Shown here: positions 26,949 through 36,100 of the stretch, piece after piece
Position numbering within the stretch: the first letter of the stretch is position 1
How the letters are laid out: each line of letters begins with the position of its first letter
Source of the DNA: Pelagibacteraceae bacterium AG-430-E20
GTDB lineage: Bacteria > Pseudomonadota > Alphaproteobacteria > Pelagibacterales > Pelagibacteraceae
NCBI GenBank assembly: GCA_003209915.1
Contig: QCOF01000003.1
Location: 160,725 to 224,724 of the forward strand
Reading direction: 5' to 3'
Length of the DNA: 64,000 nt
The notes under the pieces: model-generated
The model's input: the letters and a program-made list of their open reading frames with translations, nothing else
Told to the model about the DNA's origin: nothing
Database searches by the model: none
Position numbers and translations under genes: made by a program

Positions 26949-27463
26949 TATATTTTATGAACCTTGATATTATCATTTGTGAATACACAAATTTCTGATG
27001 CAACCTTAATGGCTTTTTTTGCAACTTCTTCTGCGGACATGTCTGTATCCATTAAAACTTTTCCAGCAGCTAAAGCATAATTTCCTCCAGAACCTATGCC
27101 AATAACATCTCCTTCGGGTTCTAAAACATCTCCTGTTCCAGAAATTATATAACTATTTTCTTTATCTCCAATAGCCATTAGCGCCTCTAATCTTCTTAAA
27201 TATTTATCAGTCCGCCAATCTTTTGCTAACTCAACAGCGGCTCTTGATAAGTTTCCTGCGTGCTTTTCTATTTTGGCCTCTAATCTTTCAAACAAAGTTA
27301 GGGCGTCAGCAGTTGATCCTGCAAATCCAGCAACAACATCTCTTTTTTCAATTTTTCTAACTTTCGAAGCAGTGCTTTTAACAACAGTATTTCCCATACT
27401 AACTTGCCCGTCACCAGCAACTACAACTTCATTATTTTTTCTTACTAATACAATTGTTGTCAT
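26948..27463 (-). CDS. hslV: ATP-dependent protease peptidase subunit HslV (ClpQ)
   Basis: Threonine protease core of HslUV. Two ATG codons lie in tandem (27466 and 27463). I choose the second because it gives MTTIVLVRK, in which removal of Met exposes the catalytic N-terminal threonine; the first would leave an extra Met. [12 protein letters not shown] and [27 protein letters not shown] (around residues 18-62) match the family. It has 171 residues from this start. It is divergent from hisB across about 90 bases. Confidence 0.96.
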   Translation of the reverse strand: MTTIVLVRKNNEVVVAGDGQVSMGNTVVKSTASKVRKIEKRDVVAGFAGSTADALTLFERLEAKIEKHAGNLSRAAVELAKDWRTDKYLRRLEALMAIGDKENSYIISGTGDVLEPEGDVIGIGSGGNYALAAGKVLMDTDMSAEEVAKKAIKVASEICVFTNDNIKVHKI

Positions 27464-27552
27464 CATTAATAAATGGTAACTAATTTTGATACTTCAAGTA
27501 GAGAGAGGGATATTGATATACGGTGATTATGTATATATACCTTTAAAAACAT

Positions 27553-28143
27553 ATGGCTAGAAAAGGAAAAATATCTCGAAAAACTAAAGAAACCAGTATC
27601 AGTGTTGAGGTAAATATTGATGGTAAAGGAAAATACCAAATTGATACTGGAATAGGTTTTTTGGACCATATGCTTGAGCAATTATCAAAGCATTCATTAA
27701 TAGATCTAAAAGTAAAAGCTAAAGGAGATACACACATAGATCTTCACCACACAACCGAAGATACAGGTATTGCAATTGGTGAAGCTTTAAAAAAAGCTGC
27801 TAAAAAATTTGTTGGGATTAAACGTTATGCTCACAGACTTATTCCTATGGATGAAACATTAACTAGAGTTGCAATTGATGTTTCAAACAGACCTTATTTG
27901 ATTTGGAAAGTAAAATTAAAAGTAGAAAAACTTGGGGAGATGGATACCGAACTATTTAAAGAATGGTTTCAAGCCTTTTCTCAATCTGCTGGAATTACAT
28001 TACACGTTGAAAATATTTATGGTGACAATAGCCACCACATTATTGAATCTTGTTACAAAGGTTTAGCAAGATCTTTAAGAGATGCTTTAGAAATGGACCC
28101 TAGAAGTAAAAAAAGCATTCCATCAACTAAAGGCTCATTATAA
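27553..28143 (+). CDS. hisB: Imidazoleglycerol-phosphate dehydratase
   Basis: Sixth step of histidine synthesis, dehydration of imidazoleglycerol phosphate. Manganese-binding histidine motifs DLHHTTED and [16 protein letters not shown] are present, with GIGFLDHML near residue 34. The 196-residue length is the single-domain form without the phosphatase domain of enteric HisB. It heads hisB-hisH-hisA-hisF-hisE. Confidence 0.97.
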   Translation: MARKGKISRKTKETSISVEVNIDGKGKYQIDTGIGFLDHMLEQLSKHSLIDLKVKAKGDTHIDLHHTTEDTGIAIGEALKKAAKKFVGIKRYAHRLIPMDETLTRVAIDVSNRPYLIWKVKLKVEKLGEMDTELFKEWFQAFSQSAGITLHVENIYGDNSHHIIESCYKGLARSLRDALEMDPRSKKSIPSTKGSL

Positions 28144-28148
28144 GTTTA

Positions 28149-28775
28149 ATGAATGTCACAATTGTTGATTATAATTCAGGCAATATAAGCTCGGTCATTA
28201 ATTCCTTCAAGGAAGTTGCCAAAGACAAGGTAAATATTGAGGTAACATCAGATTTAAATAAAATAAAATCTAGTGACAAAGTTGTTTTGCCAGGACAAGG
28301 TTCGTTTAAAAGTTGTGTTGATGCACTCAATAATATCAGTGGTTTGGTGGATACCTTAAACGAGTTTGCTATAGATAACAAAAAACCTCTGCTTGGAATT
28401 TGTGTTGGGTTACAGATGTTTGCTGATGTTGGCTATGAAGAAATAGAAACCAAGGGTCTAGGGTGGATATCGGGCAAGGTATCTAAAATTGATAACCAAA
28501 ATGGAAAGTACAAACTTCCTCATATTGGTTGGAACGAATTAAATATCGTTAAGGATAGCAAAATTTTTAAAGGTATAGAAAATAATTCTCACATGTACTT
28601 TGTGCACAGCTATGAACTTATTCCAAATGATAAAAATGTAGTGTCAGCAATTACCGACTACTCGTCAAATATTGTTTGTTCTATTGAAAAAGAAAATATT
28701 TTTGGAACTCAATTTCACCCAGAGAAAAGTGACAAAGCTGGACTTAAAATAATTGATAACTTTATAAATTTATAA
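28149..28775 (+). CDS. hisH: Imidazole glycerol phosphate synthase subunit HisH
   Basis: Glutaminase subunit feeding ammonia to HisF. The nucleophile Cys85 lies in LLGICVGLQMF, and the His/Glu pair is in FGTQFHPEKS near the C terminus. The oxyanion-region motif PGQGSF is at residues 48-53. It has 208 residues. hisA starts directly after its stop. Confidence 0.96.
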   Translation: MNVTIVDYNSGNISSVINSFKEVAKDKVNIEVTSDLNKIKSSDKVVLPGQGSFKSCVDALNNISGLVDTLNEFAIDNKKPLLGICVGLQMFADVGYEEIETKGLGWISGKVSKIDNQNGKYKLPHIGWNELNIVKDSKIFKGIENNSHMYFVHSYELIPNDKNVVSAITDYSSNIVCSIEKENIFGTQFHPEKSDKAGLKIIDNFINL

Positions 28776-29501
28776 ATGAAGATATTCCCTGCAATAGACA
28801 TAAAAGATAAAAAATGTGTAAGGCTAGTTAAAGGAAACTTTGATAATAAAACTGAATACGAGATGTCTCCAGTGGAACAGGCAAGAAAATATAAAGATCA
28901 TGGATTTAAAAATTTACATATAGTAGACCTGGACGGCGCCTTGACTGGTGATACAGTAAATTTAGATATTATCCAAATAATAGTTAAGAATTTTGACTTA
29001 AAAATTGAAGTGGGGGGTGGAGTTAGAAGCATTGAAAGTATTAAAAAATATACTGATATTGGAGTTGAAAAAGTAATTTTAGGAAGTGCAGCCATTAAAG
29101 ATAAAAATTTTTTGAAAGAAGCTTGTCAAAAATTTCCAAATCAAATTGCTTTAGGTTTAGATGCTAAAGATGGATATTTATCTGTGTCTGGCTGGAAAGA
29201 AAATTCAAATAAATTAACTTTGGATTTTTTGAAAGAGATAAATGATTTTGGTGCCAGTAGATTAATTTATACAGATATTAATCAGGATGGAATGAAACAA
29301 GGACCAAATTTTGAAGAAACTTCCAAAGTTGCTGGTACTTCTAGTTGTCCAGTTGTAATATCTGGCGGCGTCTCTTCTATTGATGATATTAAAAAAGCTA
29401 AAGAATTAAATAATAAAAATATTGAAGGTATTATAGTAGGTAAAGCCATATACGATGGTGATATTAACTTAGATGAATTAGCTAGGGAATTAGATGCTTA
29501 A
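28776..29501 (+). CDS. hisA: 1-(5-phosphoribosyl)-5-[(5-phosphoribosylamino)methylideneamino]imidazole-4-carboxamide isomerase
   Basis: Amadori isomerase (ProFAR isomerase) of histidine synthesis, a TIM barrel of 241 residues. It begins [15 protein letters not shown] with the catalytic aspartate (Asp8), has HIVDLDGA, the phosphate site EVGGGVRS, and [19 protein letters not shown] holding the second catalytic aspartate. It overlaps hisF by 8 bases. HisA and HisF are ancient paralogues, and both are clearly distinct here. Confidence 0.97.
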   Translation: MKIFPAIDIKDKKCVRLVKGNFDNKTEYEMSPVEQARKYKDHGFKNLHIVDLDGALTGDTVNLDIIQIIVKNFDLKIEVGGGVRSIESIKKYTDIGVEKVILGSAAIKDKNFLKEACQKFPNQIALGLDAKDGYLSVSGWKENSNKLTLDFLKEINDFGASRLIYTDINQDGMKQGPNFEETSKVAGTSSCPVVISGGVSSIDDIKKAKELNNKNIEGIIVGKAIYDGDINLDELARELDA

Positions 29502-30246
29502 AAATAGAATAATACCTTGTTTAGATGTTAAAAATGGCAGAGTTGTAAAAGGAATTAACTTTATCGATCTAAAGGACGCTGGAGACCCTGTTGAGCAAGC
29601 AAAAATTTATTCTGATGGTGGTGCAGATGAAATATGTTTTTTAGATATCACTGCTTCAAATGAAAATAGAGATACAATCTATGATGTAGTAGATAGAACT
29701 TCTAAGAAATGTTTTGTGCCTTTAACTGTCGGAGGTGGTGTTAGGAGTGTTGAGGATATTAATAAATTACTTAATTGTGGAGCAGATAAAGTATCAATTA
29801 ACACTGCAGCAGTTCAAAATGCAAAAGTTGTTGAAGACAGTTCTAGGAAGTTTGGTTCTCAATGTATTGTGGTTGCAATTGATGCAAAGAGAAAAGATGG
29901 TGGATGGGAAATTTTTACTCATGGAGGAAGAAATTCAACAGGCATAAATGCTCTGGAATTTGCTTCTAAGATGGAAAAATGTGGAGCCGGAGAGCTATTA
30001 GTTACCTCTATGGATAAAGACGGAACCCAGTCTGGTTATGATATTGAGCTAACGCAAAAGATATCCTCTATGGTAAATATTCCAGTTATTGCATCTGGTG
30101 GAGTTGGAACTTTAGATCACCTCGTAGATGGAATAAAATCAGGGGCTAGTGCCGTATTAGCAGCATCTATATTTCACTATGGCACCTATTCAGTTAATCA
30201 AGCTAAGCAATATTTGGCTTCAAAAGACATACCTGTTAGGATTTAG
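29494..30246 (+). CDS. hisF: Imidazole glycerol phosphate synthase subunit HisF
   Basis: Cyclase subunit that joins PRFAR and ammonia to give imidazoleglycerol phosphate and AICAR. The 250-residue barrel starts [19 protein letters not shown]. The catalytic pair is in CLDV and [16 protein letters not shown], and [10 protein letters not shown] is the phosphate site. The AICAR released here feeds purH at 37.9 kb. Confidence 0.97.
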   Translation: MLKNRIIPCLDVKNGRVVKGINFIDLKDAGDPVEQAKIYSDGGADEICFLDITASNENRDTIYDVVDRTSKKCFVPLTVGGGVRSVEDINKLLNCGADKVSINTAAVQNAKVVEDSSRKFGSQCIVVAIDAKRKDGGWEIFTHGGRNSTGINALEFASKMEKCGAGELLVTSMDKDGTQSGYDIELTQKISSMVNIPVIASGGVGTLDHLVDGIKSGASAVLAASIFHYGTYSVNQAKQYLASKDIPVRI

Positions 30247-30247
30247 T

Positions 30248-30520
30248 ATGTTTAAAATTTTAGAAGATCTCGTAACCCTTGCTAGAGAACGAAAAAGTAG
30301 TCCTGTTGTTGGCTCATATACCAATAAACTTCTTGAGGATAAATCTTTAGCAAAAGAAAAAGTTTTAGAAGAAATTAATGAGTTAATTGAAGCTGTAGAA
30401 CAAGATACAAATAAAATTCACGAAGCTGCAGATGTTCTTTATCACTTAATTATGTATCTTGAAAGAAATGGAATAAAAATTGAAGACGTTATGAAGGAAT
30501 TGAGTAATAGAAGAAAATAA
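30248..30520 (+). CDS. hisE: Phosphoribosyl-ATP diphosphatase
   Basis: Second step of histidine synthesis, hydrolysis of phosphoribosyl-ATP. I start it at the ATG at 30248, one base after the hisF stop; the frame is open further upstream but only inside hisF. The 90-residue all-helical MazG-like protein has KVLEEINELIEAVE and HEAADVLYHLIMYLE, the metal-binding EExxE and ExxD helices. No hisI cyclohydrolase domain is fused, so that activity must be encoded elsewhere. Confidence 0.95.
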   Translation: MFKILEDLVTLARERKSSPVVGSYTNKLLEDKSLAKEKVLEEINELIEAVEQDTNKIHEAADVLYHLIMYLERNGIKIEDVMKELSNRRK

Positions 30521-30523
30521 AAA

Positions 30524-30889
30524 ATGGCCTACGATGACAGTAATATCTTTGCTAAAATTTTAAGAGGGGAGATACCTTGTAAAAAAATTTATGAGGACGA
30601 TTTTGTTTTATCATTCCATGACATTAATCCACAAAAAAAAATTCACGCTTTGGTAATCCCCAAGGGAAAATATATTGATCTAGATGATTTTAGTTTAAAT
30701 GCATCACCTGAAGAGATGGTAGGTTTGCTTAAAGGTATAAATATTGTTGCAAAAAAGTTGGGTATATCAACAGAAGTAGGCAAAGGTTATAGAGCTTTAG
30801 CCAATATCAATGAACACGGGGGTCAAGAGGTTCCACACTTACATTTTCATCTTTTTGGAGGTGAAACAGTTGGAAAAATGGTTGAGTGA
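30524..30889 (+). CDS. HIT family nucleotide-binding hydrolase (HinT-like)
   Basis: A 121-residue histidine-triad protein. The triad HLHFHL gives His105, His107 and His109, preceded by NEHGGQEVP. IFAKILRGEIPCKKIYEDD and FHDINPQKKIHALVIPK match the HinT branch (around residues 8-47). Such enzymes hydrolyse AMP-linked phosphoramidates. It is packed three bases after hisE and ends inside the start of the acetyltransferase. Confidence 0.93.
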   Translation: MAYDDSNIFAKILRGEIPCKKIYEDDFVLSFHDINPQKKIHALVIPKGKYIDLDDFSLNASPEEMVGLLKGINIVAKKLGISTEVGKGYRALANINEHGGQEVPHLHFHLFGGETVGKMVE

Positions 30890-31389
30890 CACAAGAAGTA
30901 AAAAGAAATTACTTAGAAATAACTTCTCTTAAAGATCTAAATCAGGGATCTAAGCCTTCTAAAGACTATTCTTTAAAATTGTTAGATCCAATTAACTTTC
31001 AGCTCAATAAATTTTTCTATAAAAACATTGGTAATAAACATAAGTGGGTTGATAGGTTAATTTGGAATGAAGAACAGTGGATAAATTATGTTTCAAGTGA
31101 AAATGTTAATACTTATGTTTTAAAATGTAAAGATGATTTAGTTGGTTTCTTTGAGTTAATTTATCATCAGGAAAAAAAAGAAGTTGAAATAGCTTATTTA
31201 GGTATTTTAGAGGAGTATCATAATAAAAAACTTGGATCATATTTATTATCAGAAGCAATTAAGATATCTTTTAAAAATAAAATCGGTAGAGTTTGGGTTC
31301 ACACTTGTACTTTAGATCACAAGAATGCTTTAAATAATTATATGATGAGAGGCATGAAAGTATTTAAAACTGAAATCATTAATATTTAA
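30886..31389 (+). CDS. GNAT family N-acetyltransferase
   Basis: A 167-residue acetyltransferase-like protein. The core GNAT strands are VEIAYLGILEEYHNKKLGSYLL (acetyl-CoA binding region, with a loosened Q/RxxGxG/A motif as NKKLGS) and GRVWVHTCTLDHKNALNNYMMRGM near the C terminus. The start is GTG in a GTGA overlap with the HIT gene stop. The substrate is unknown. It ends in a TTAA shared with the convergent lolA. Confidence 0.8.
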   Translation: MTQEVKRNYLEITSLKDLNQGSKPSKDYSLKLLDPINFQLNKFFYKNIGNKHKWVDRLIWNEEQWINYVSSENVNTYVLKCKDDLVGFFELIYHQEKKEVEIAYLGILEEYHNKKLGSYLLSEAIKISFKNKIGRVWVHTCTLDHKNALNNYMMRGMKVFKTEIINI

Positions 31390-31934
31390 TTTTGAATTGG
31401 GAGTTTAAATATATTTTTTGGGATTATTCTGTTTTTTCGAATTGAGGATAAAAAAGTAATATTAAAATTTTGATATACATCTGTATTTTGCCATCCAATC
31501 AAATCGTAAGTTTCTTTGTTAAAAAAAACATTAATTTCACTATCTTTTTCTTTGATTGTATAATTGATCAAAGATCCATCAACAATTCTTTCTTCTAAAA
31601 CATTAATTTTATTAATTAAGAAATCTTTATCTAGAATAAAGTTAAGAGGAGTTTTATTGAGTGGATATCGATAATAACTCGTAATAGTTTTAATAACTAA
31701 CGATTTACCATTTGATACTAAAATTTTGTTATTGCTTTTAGCGTATTCACAAAATATTTTTTTTGGATATTGAATAGTACAATTTCCATTTTCAATTTTT
31801 CCATTTATATTCTGCTCAAAATTAAAATCAAAATTTTGGGTATTCTTTAAATTTTCAATAATTTTTTCTTTATTACTTGTATTACCATTTGTAATGAAAA
31901 ATAAAAAAAAAAACGTAATAATATATTTTATCAT
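31386..31934 (-). CDS. lolA: Outer-membrane lipoprotein carrier protein LolA-like
   Basis: Periplasmic chaperone that ferries lipoproteins to the outer membrane. The 182-residue protein has an N-terminal signal sequence (YIITFFFLFFITNGNTS). The beta-rich body includes FDFNFEQNINGKIENGNCTIQ and the proline-ended C terminus. The sequence is weakly conserved, but the position directly downstream of ftsK is the usual place for lolA in alphaproteobacteria. Its start overlaps the ftsK stop by one base. Confidence 0.82.
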   Translation of the reverse strand: MIKYIITFFFLFFITNGNTSNKEKIIENLKNTQNFDFNFEQNINGKIENGNCTIQYPKKIFCEYAKSNNKILVSNGKSLVIKTITSYYRYPLNKTPLNFILDKDFLINKINVLEERIVDGSLINYTIKEKDSEINVFFNKETYDLIGWQNTDVYQNFNITFLSSIRKNRIIPKNIFKLPIQN

Positions 31935-34018
31935 TAAAGAACATCTCTTTTACCAACATGATTTGCCTTACTAACTATCCCATCTGCTTCCATCATATCA
32001 ATAATTCTTGCAGCTCTATTGTACCCTATTTGAAGTTTTCTCTGTAAAAACGAGGTGGAGGCTTTACCTTCTGATCTAATTATTTCCAAAGCTTGCTGGT
32101 AAAGTTCATCTTTATCACCTTGATTAGCACTGTCCCCAATTTCCTTTTCATCTGCAAAATTTAATATTTCGTCTACATAATCCGGTTCTGCTTGAGATCT
32201 TAAAAAATTGTTAATTTTTTCTATCTCATTATCTGAAACAAAAGGTGCATGAATTCTGACTATTCGATTAGCAGAAGACATATAAAGCATGTCTCCTTTA
32301 CCCAGCAATTGTTCTGCTCCTTGTTCTCCAAGAATTGTTCTACTATCAATTTTTGATGTAACTTGAAAAGATATTCTTGTTGGAAAATTTGCTTTTATAG
32401 TTCCTGTAATTACATCAACACTTGGTCTTTGGGTTGCCATAATAATATGAATACCAGCCGCCCTTGCCATCTGAGAGAGTTTTTGAATATAATTTTCAAT
32501 TTCTTTACCAGCTACCAGCATTAAGTCAGACATTTCGTCTACTACTACAACTATATAAGGCATTGGAAGTTTATGTTTAGCGTTATAGCCATCTATATTT
32601 CTTACACCTTCTTTAGTCATAAGCCTGTATCTGCTTTCCATTTCTTTAACCACCCAACCAAGTACAGATGCAGCTTTTTTGGCTTCTGTTATTACTGGAC
32701 ATAATAAATGAGGTATCCCTTCGTAAGTAGAAAGTTCAAGCATTTTTGGGTCAATTAAAATAAATTTACATTTATCTGGCGTGTGTCGATAAAGAAGAGA
32801 TAAAATAATTGTATTAATACAAACTGATTTTCCAGATCCAGTAGTTCCAGCAATCAGTAGGTGAGGCATAGAAAATAAATCTCCAACAATAGGCTTACCC
32901 GATATACTTTTCCCAAGAGCAATTGGTAATTTTATTTCTCTTTTCTTAAAATCAGTTGTGTTCAATATTTCGCTTAGATAAACGTTCTCTCTTGCATTAT
33001 TTGGTAGTTCTATTCCAATGGTGTTACTTCCTGGTATAGTCGCAATTCTTGCAGACTCTGAGCTTGTGTTCCTTGCTATATCATCTGATAAATTTATAAT
33101 TTTAGAGACTTTAACACCTGCAGCAGGCTCAAATTCATTAAGAGTTACTACTGGACCATGACTTACTTTTTTTATATTCCCGTTAACTCCAAAATCTAAT
33201 AAAATTTTTTCTAGAAATTCTGAGTTGTGGGTTTCATTTTGATTTGAGTTTTCTCTCTCTTTTTTCGTTGGGACTTTTAATAAATCAAAACTAGGAAGTT
33301 TAAATTTTATTTTTTCATTAATTTTATTTTCAGCCTTTATAAATGGAAGGTCTTCTTGAATAAGATTTTTTATTTCATCTTGAGGAATATATTCACTTAT
33401 AACTTCACTTTTGTCAGTATAGTTTTTTTCTTTTTTTCTAAAAAAGAAATTATAAATTTTTAAAATCGATTTATAAAATTTAAATGGATTAAAATTGATA
33501 CTAATTAAAAATAACAAAAAAGTGAAAAAAATTAGAACATAAAATGAGCTTGCTTCATGAATTTGAACTAAAGAATTTAAAAATGTTTGATTAAAATAAT
33601 TCCCAACAAAGCCACCATTTCCATTTATATAAAGTGTAAAAGCATCAGAATAAAAGAAACTAAAGAAAAGCGTTCCAAATACACAATAAATGATTGTAAA
33701 AAAAATATTTTCAATAACTAGAAAAAACTCTTTAAGTCTTACTATGTTAATACCGGTTAAAATAAGAGTGAAAGAAATTAAATAAGAGATCAAGCCTACT
33801 GACTGAAAGAATAGATCTGAAATAAAGCTACCCTGAAAGCCTAATAAATTTTTAATCTCTGTGTTATCAGGAAATATAAAGTTAGGGTCTTCAGGCGAAT
33901 ATGTAATTAAAGCTATTAGTAGCAAAGTGCCTGACAAAAAAATAAATAGACCAAAAATTTCTGCTAGACGTTTTATAGCAAAATTAAGCAATAAATTGGC
34001 TGTTTTTTTAATATCCAT
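31934..34018 (-). CDS. ftsK: DNA translocase FtsK
   Basis: Septal DNA pump that clears the terminus region and helps resolve chromosome dimers. The 694-residue protein has four or five N-terminal membrane helices (about residues 20-175), a short linker, and the motor with Walker A GTTGSGKS at 391-398 and VVVVDEMSDLM as Walker B. The C-terminal gamma winged helix has TSFLQRKLQIGYNRAARIID. The linker is short compared with the very long one of E. coli FtsK, fitting a streamlined form. Confidence 0.97.
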   Translation of the reverse strand: MDIKKTANLLLNFAIKRLAEIFGLFIFLSGTLLLIALITYSPEDPNFIFPDNTEIKNLLGFQGSFISDLFFQSVGLISYLISFTLILTGINIVRLKEFFLVIENIFFTIIYCVFGTLFFSFFYSDAFTLYINGNGGFVGNYFNQTFLNSLVQIHEASSFYVLIFFTFLLFLISINFNPFKFYKSILKIYNFFFRKKEKNYTDKSEVISEYIPQDEIKNLIQEDLPFIKAENKINEKIKFKLPSFDLLKVPTKKERENSNQNETHNSEFLEKILLDFGVNGNIKKVSHGPVVTLNEFEPAAGVKVSKIINLSDDIARNTSSESARIATIPGSNTIGIELPNNARENVYLSEILNTTDFKKREIKLPIALGKSISGKPIVGDLFSMPHLLIAGTTGSGKSVCINTIILSLLYRHTPDKCKFILIDPKMLELSTYEGIPHLLCPVITEAKKAASVLGWVVKEMESRYRLMTKEGVRNIDGYNAKHKLPMPYIVVVVDEMSDLMLVAGKEIENYIQKLSQMARAAGIHIIMATQRPSVDVITGTIKANFPTRISFQVTSKIDSRTILGEQGAEQLLGKGDMLYMSSANRIVRIHAPFVSDNEIEKINNFLRSQAEPDYVDEILNFADEKEIGDSANQGDKDELYQQALEIIRSEGKASTSFLQRKLQIGYNRAARIIDMMEADGIVSKANHVGKRDVL

Positions 34019-34078
34019 ATATGAATCAATTTAATCACTTTGTATCATCTAATTTTTGTTGTTAAAATTAAAAATAAT

Positions 34079-35146
34079 ATGAAGGTTTGTATTCTAGGCG
34101 CTGGCTTATCAAGTTTAACTTTAGCAAAAGCTTTAGTTAACCAAAATATATATGTGGATCTTTATGCACAAAAAAAAATAAATTCATTAAATAAGTCAAG
34201 AACCATTGGTATTTCTAAGAGTAACATTGAATTTTTCAATGACGCAATAATTAATGTAGACAAAATAGCTTGGAAATTAAAAAAAATAGAAATTTTTTCA
34301 GATAACTTAAGAAAAGAAAAACTAATTAATTTCGAAAATAATAAAAATGTGCTTTTTTCTATAATTAAAAATGAAAATCTTTTCGATGTTTTAGAAAAAA
34401 GCCTATCTAAAGATAAATATTTTAAAAAAATTAATTCCTTAAAAAATTATGATTTTTTAGATAATTATAATCTTGTTATTAACACAGATTTTACTAGCCC
34501 AATTACAAAAAAATATTTCAGTAAAAAAATTTTAAAAAAATATAACAGTTTCGCTTACACAACAATTTTAAAACATGAAAAAATTGATAATGATATTGCA
34601 GTTCAGATTTTCACTAAATTGGGACCCTTGGCTTTTTTACCTATTTCTGAAAAAGAAACATCTGTAGTTTATTCTTTTTACAATAAAAAAAACGAAAATA
34701 TTAATAACTTGATTGAAAAGTATAATCAAAAATACAAAATTCTAAAAATTGAAAAAATTAATTCTTTTGAACTAAAATCTTTGAGCTTAAGATCATACTA
34801 CCACGACCATATATTGGCTTTTGGTGATCTATTACATAGAATTCACCCTCTTGCTGGCCAAGGTTTTAATATGACTATCCGTGATGTTAAAATTCTTATA
34901 GAAATTATTATAAGTAAACAGAGCTTAGGTTTAAACATAGATAGCTCTGTAAATTATGATTTTGAAAGCAAATTAAAACATAAAAATTTTATATTTTCTA
35001 ATGGCATTGATCTGGTTCATGAATTTTTTAATTTTGAGAGAAAAACGAATAGCAGTTTCTTGAGTAAATCTGTTCAACTATTAAATAAGAATCATAAAAT
35101 TAATAAATTCTTTACAAAAATTGCTGATAGGGGAACTTTACTCTAG
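34079..35146 (+). CDS. UbiH/UbiF-type FAD-dependent monooxygenase
   Basis: A 355-residue flavoprotein of the ubiquinone-hydroxylase family. The dinucleotide-binding start KVCILGAGLSSLTLAKAL is at residues 2-19, and the FAD motif GDLLHRIHPLAGQGFNMTIRD is in the C-terminal half, the typical GDAAH...P..GQG...D pattern. I choose the ATG at 34079; a TTG 39 bases upstream would add a tail with no homology. Which ring position it would hydroxylate cannot be told from sequence alone. It is divergent from ftsK. Confidence 0.85.
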   Translation: MKVCILGAGLSSLTLAKALVNQNIYVDLYAQKKINSLNKSRTIGISKSNIEFFNDAIINVDKIAWKLKKIEIFSDNLRKEKLINFENNKNVLFSIIKNENLFDVLEKSLSKDKYFKKINSLKNYDFLDNYNLVINTDFTSPITKKYFSKKILKKYNSFAYTTILKHEKIDNDIAVQIFTKLGPLAFLPISEKETSVVYSFYNKKNENINNLIEKYNQKYKILKIEKINSFELKSLSLRSYYHDHILAFGDLLHRIHPLAGQGFNMTIRDVKILIEIIISKQSLGLNIDSSVNYDFESKLKHKNFIFSNGIDLVHEFFNFERKTNSSFLSKSVQLLNKNHKINKFFTKIADRGTLL

Positions 35147-35147
35147 T

Positions 35148-35792
35148 CTATTGGATAGTTGTATTATCGTATATATCATAAGTATATGTACTTAAAATTT
35201 CAGCGATTTTATTTTTTCTCATATCTAAATTTTTAGCCTCTAATAATACTTGTTTTTCTTCTAGTGAGAAAGGAGATGCCATGGCTAGTGCATTTATTGT
35301 TTCATCAAGGCTTTGTTTTTCTAATGCTTTCCAATTAATTATAAAACCTCTTTTTTCAAATAATGACTTCAAATCTTTAAAAATTAATTCAAGGTCAGAA
35401 AATTTAAGATCCTCTTTTTCACTTTTTAAATCTTGGATAAAGTTTTCATAATTGACATTTAAAATTCTGTATTTTTTTTCAGTTTTTAGTTCCTTTATAT
35501 TTTCAAATCTTATTAAGCCCTTTAATTCAATTAAATAACGTCCATCTTCAGTTTCTTTAAAACTTGTTATTTTTCCTAAACATCCGACTTCGTGTAATTC
35601 GGGAACATTATTTCCACTTGTTGAACTTTTTGGCTGTATCATACCAACAGTTTTACTTGATTTCATACTGTCATTAATCATATCAATGTAACGTGGTTCA
35701 AAAATGTTTAATGGCACCGTTGCTTTTGGAAAGATTATAAAGTTACTTAGTGGAAATACAGGTATCTGTGCAGGAAGATCTACTTTTTTCAT
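35148..35792 (-). CDS. Lon N-terminal (substrate-binding) domain protein
   Basis: A 214-residue protein made of the LON N-terminal domain alone, without the ATPase or protease domains. The family start IPVFPLSNFIIFPKATVPLNIFEPRY falls at residues 9-34, with GCLGKITSFKETEDGRYLIELKG further on. Such stand-alone proteins are common in alphaproteobacteria, but their role is unclear; a protein-binding or adaptor role is inferred from the domain. It ends one base away from the convergent UbiH-like gene. Confidence 0.9.
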   Translation of the reverse strand: MKKVDLPAQIPVFPLSNFIIFPKATVPLNIFEPRYIDMINDSMKSSKTVGMIQPKSSTSGNNVPELHEVGCLGKITSFKETEDGRYLIELKGLIRFENIKELKTEKKYRILNVNYENFIQDLKSEKEDLKFSDLELIFKDLKSLFEKRGFIINWKALEKQSLDETINALAMASPFSLEEKQVLLEAKNLDMRKNKIAEILSTYTYDIYDNTTIQ

Positions 35793-35867
35793 TTAATATT
35801 ACATCTTAACACATTTAATATGATTTTGTATTAATTGAATGAAAAAAAACGTCTAGTTTAAATTTAA

Positions 35868-35909
35868 GTGGGCATAGCTCAGTGGTAGAGCGTCTCGTTG
35901 CCAATGAGG
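35868..35909 (+). pseudogene. Truncated tRNA-Gly(GCC) copy (5' half only)
   Basis: Matches the complete tRNA-Gly at 37514 from its first base through the anticodon loop, with 35 bases identical (35870-35904). The acceptor second base is T instead of C and the anticodon stem 3' side reads TGAG in place of CGAG. No T-arm or 3' acceptor strand follows, so it cannot be a working tRNA. It looks like a left junction of an insertion or the remains of a tandem duplicate. Confidence 0.9.
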
Positions 35910-36100
35910 TAGTCCTTGGTTTTTTATCCTTGCTAATCTTAGTCTTTCTCAACGTCTAGTAAATCTTGACACACTCACGACACACTTTGACACAGAAAAG
36001 AAAAACTATGGTGAGTGGCAAAAAATATAATTGTAATTAAACTGTTACAAATTTTTCATCTTATTTTGATAAGTTTTAGAAAATCAAAAAGGAATATATA
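35905..36100. other. Left flank of tRNA-Gly-bounded insert
   Basis: No ORF of note. It holds a 10-base AACGTCTAGT at 35951-35960 that also occurs at 35848-35857 just left of the truncated tRNA, and the 17-base element GACACACTCACGACACA at 35968-35984, found again with one change at 37422-37438. A ribosome site AAGGAA precedes the next gene's ATG. Confidence 0.6.

Noticed and set aside
27543..27737. Minus-strand ORFs over hisB
   Set aside because: Shadows of hisB in other frames with no family resemblance.
30179..30247. Longer hisE reading frame
   Set aside because: The added residues are hisF out of frame; the ATG at 30248 follows the hisF stop and gives the normal protein length.
34040..34078. 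TTG start of the UbiH-like monooxygenase
   Set aside because: The extra 13 residues precede the flavin-binding strand that normally opens this family; the ATG at 34079 gives the usual start.
35868..35942. Second working tRNA-Gly
   Set aside because: The match ends in the anticodon stem; no T-arm or 3' acceptor strand can be formed from the following bases.
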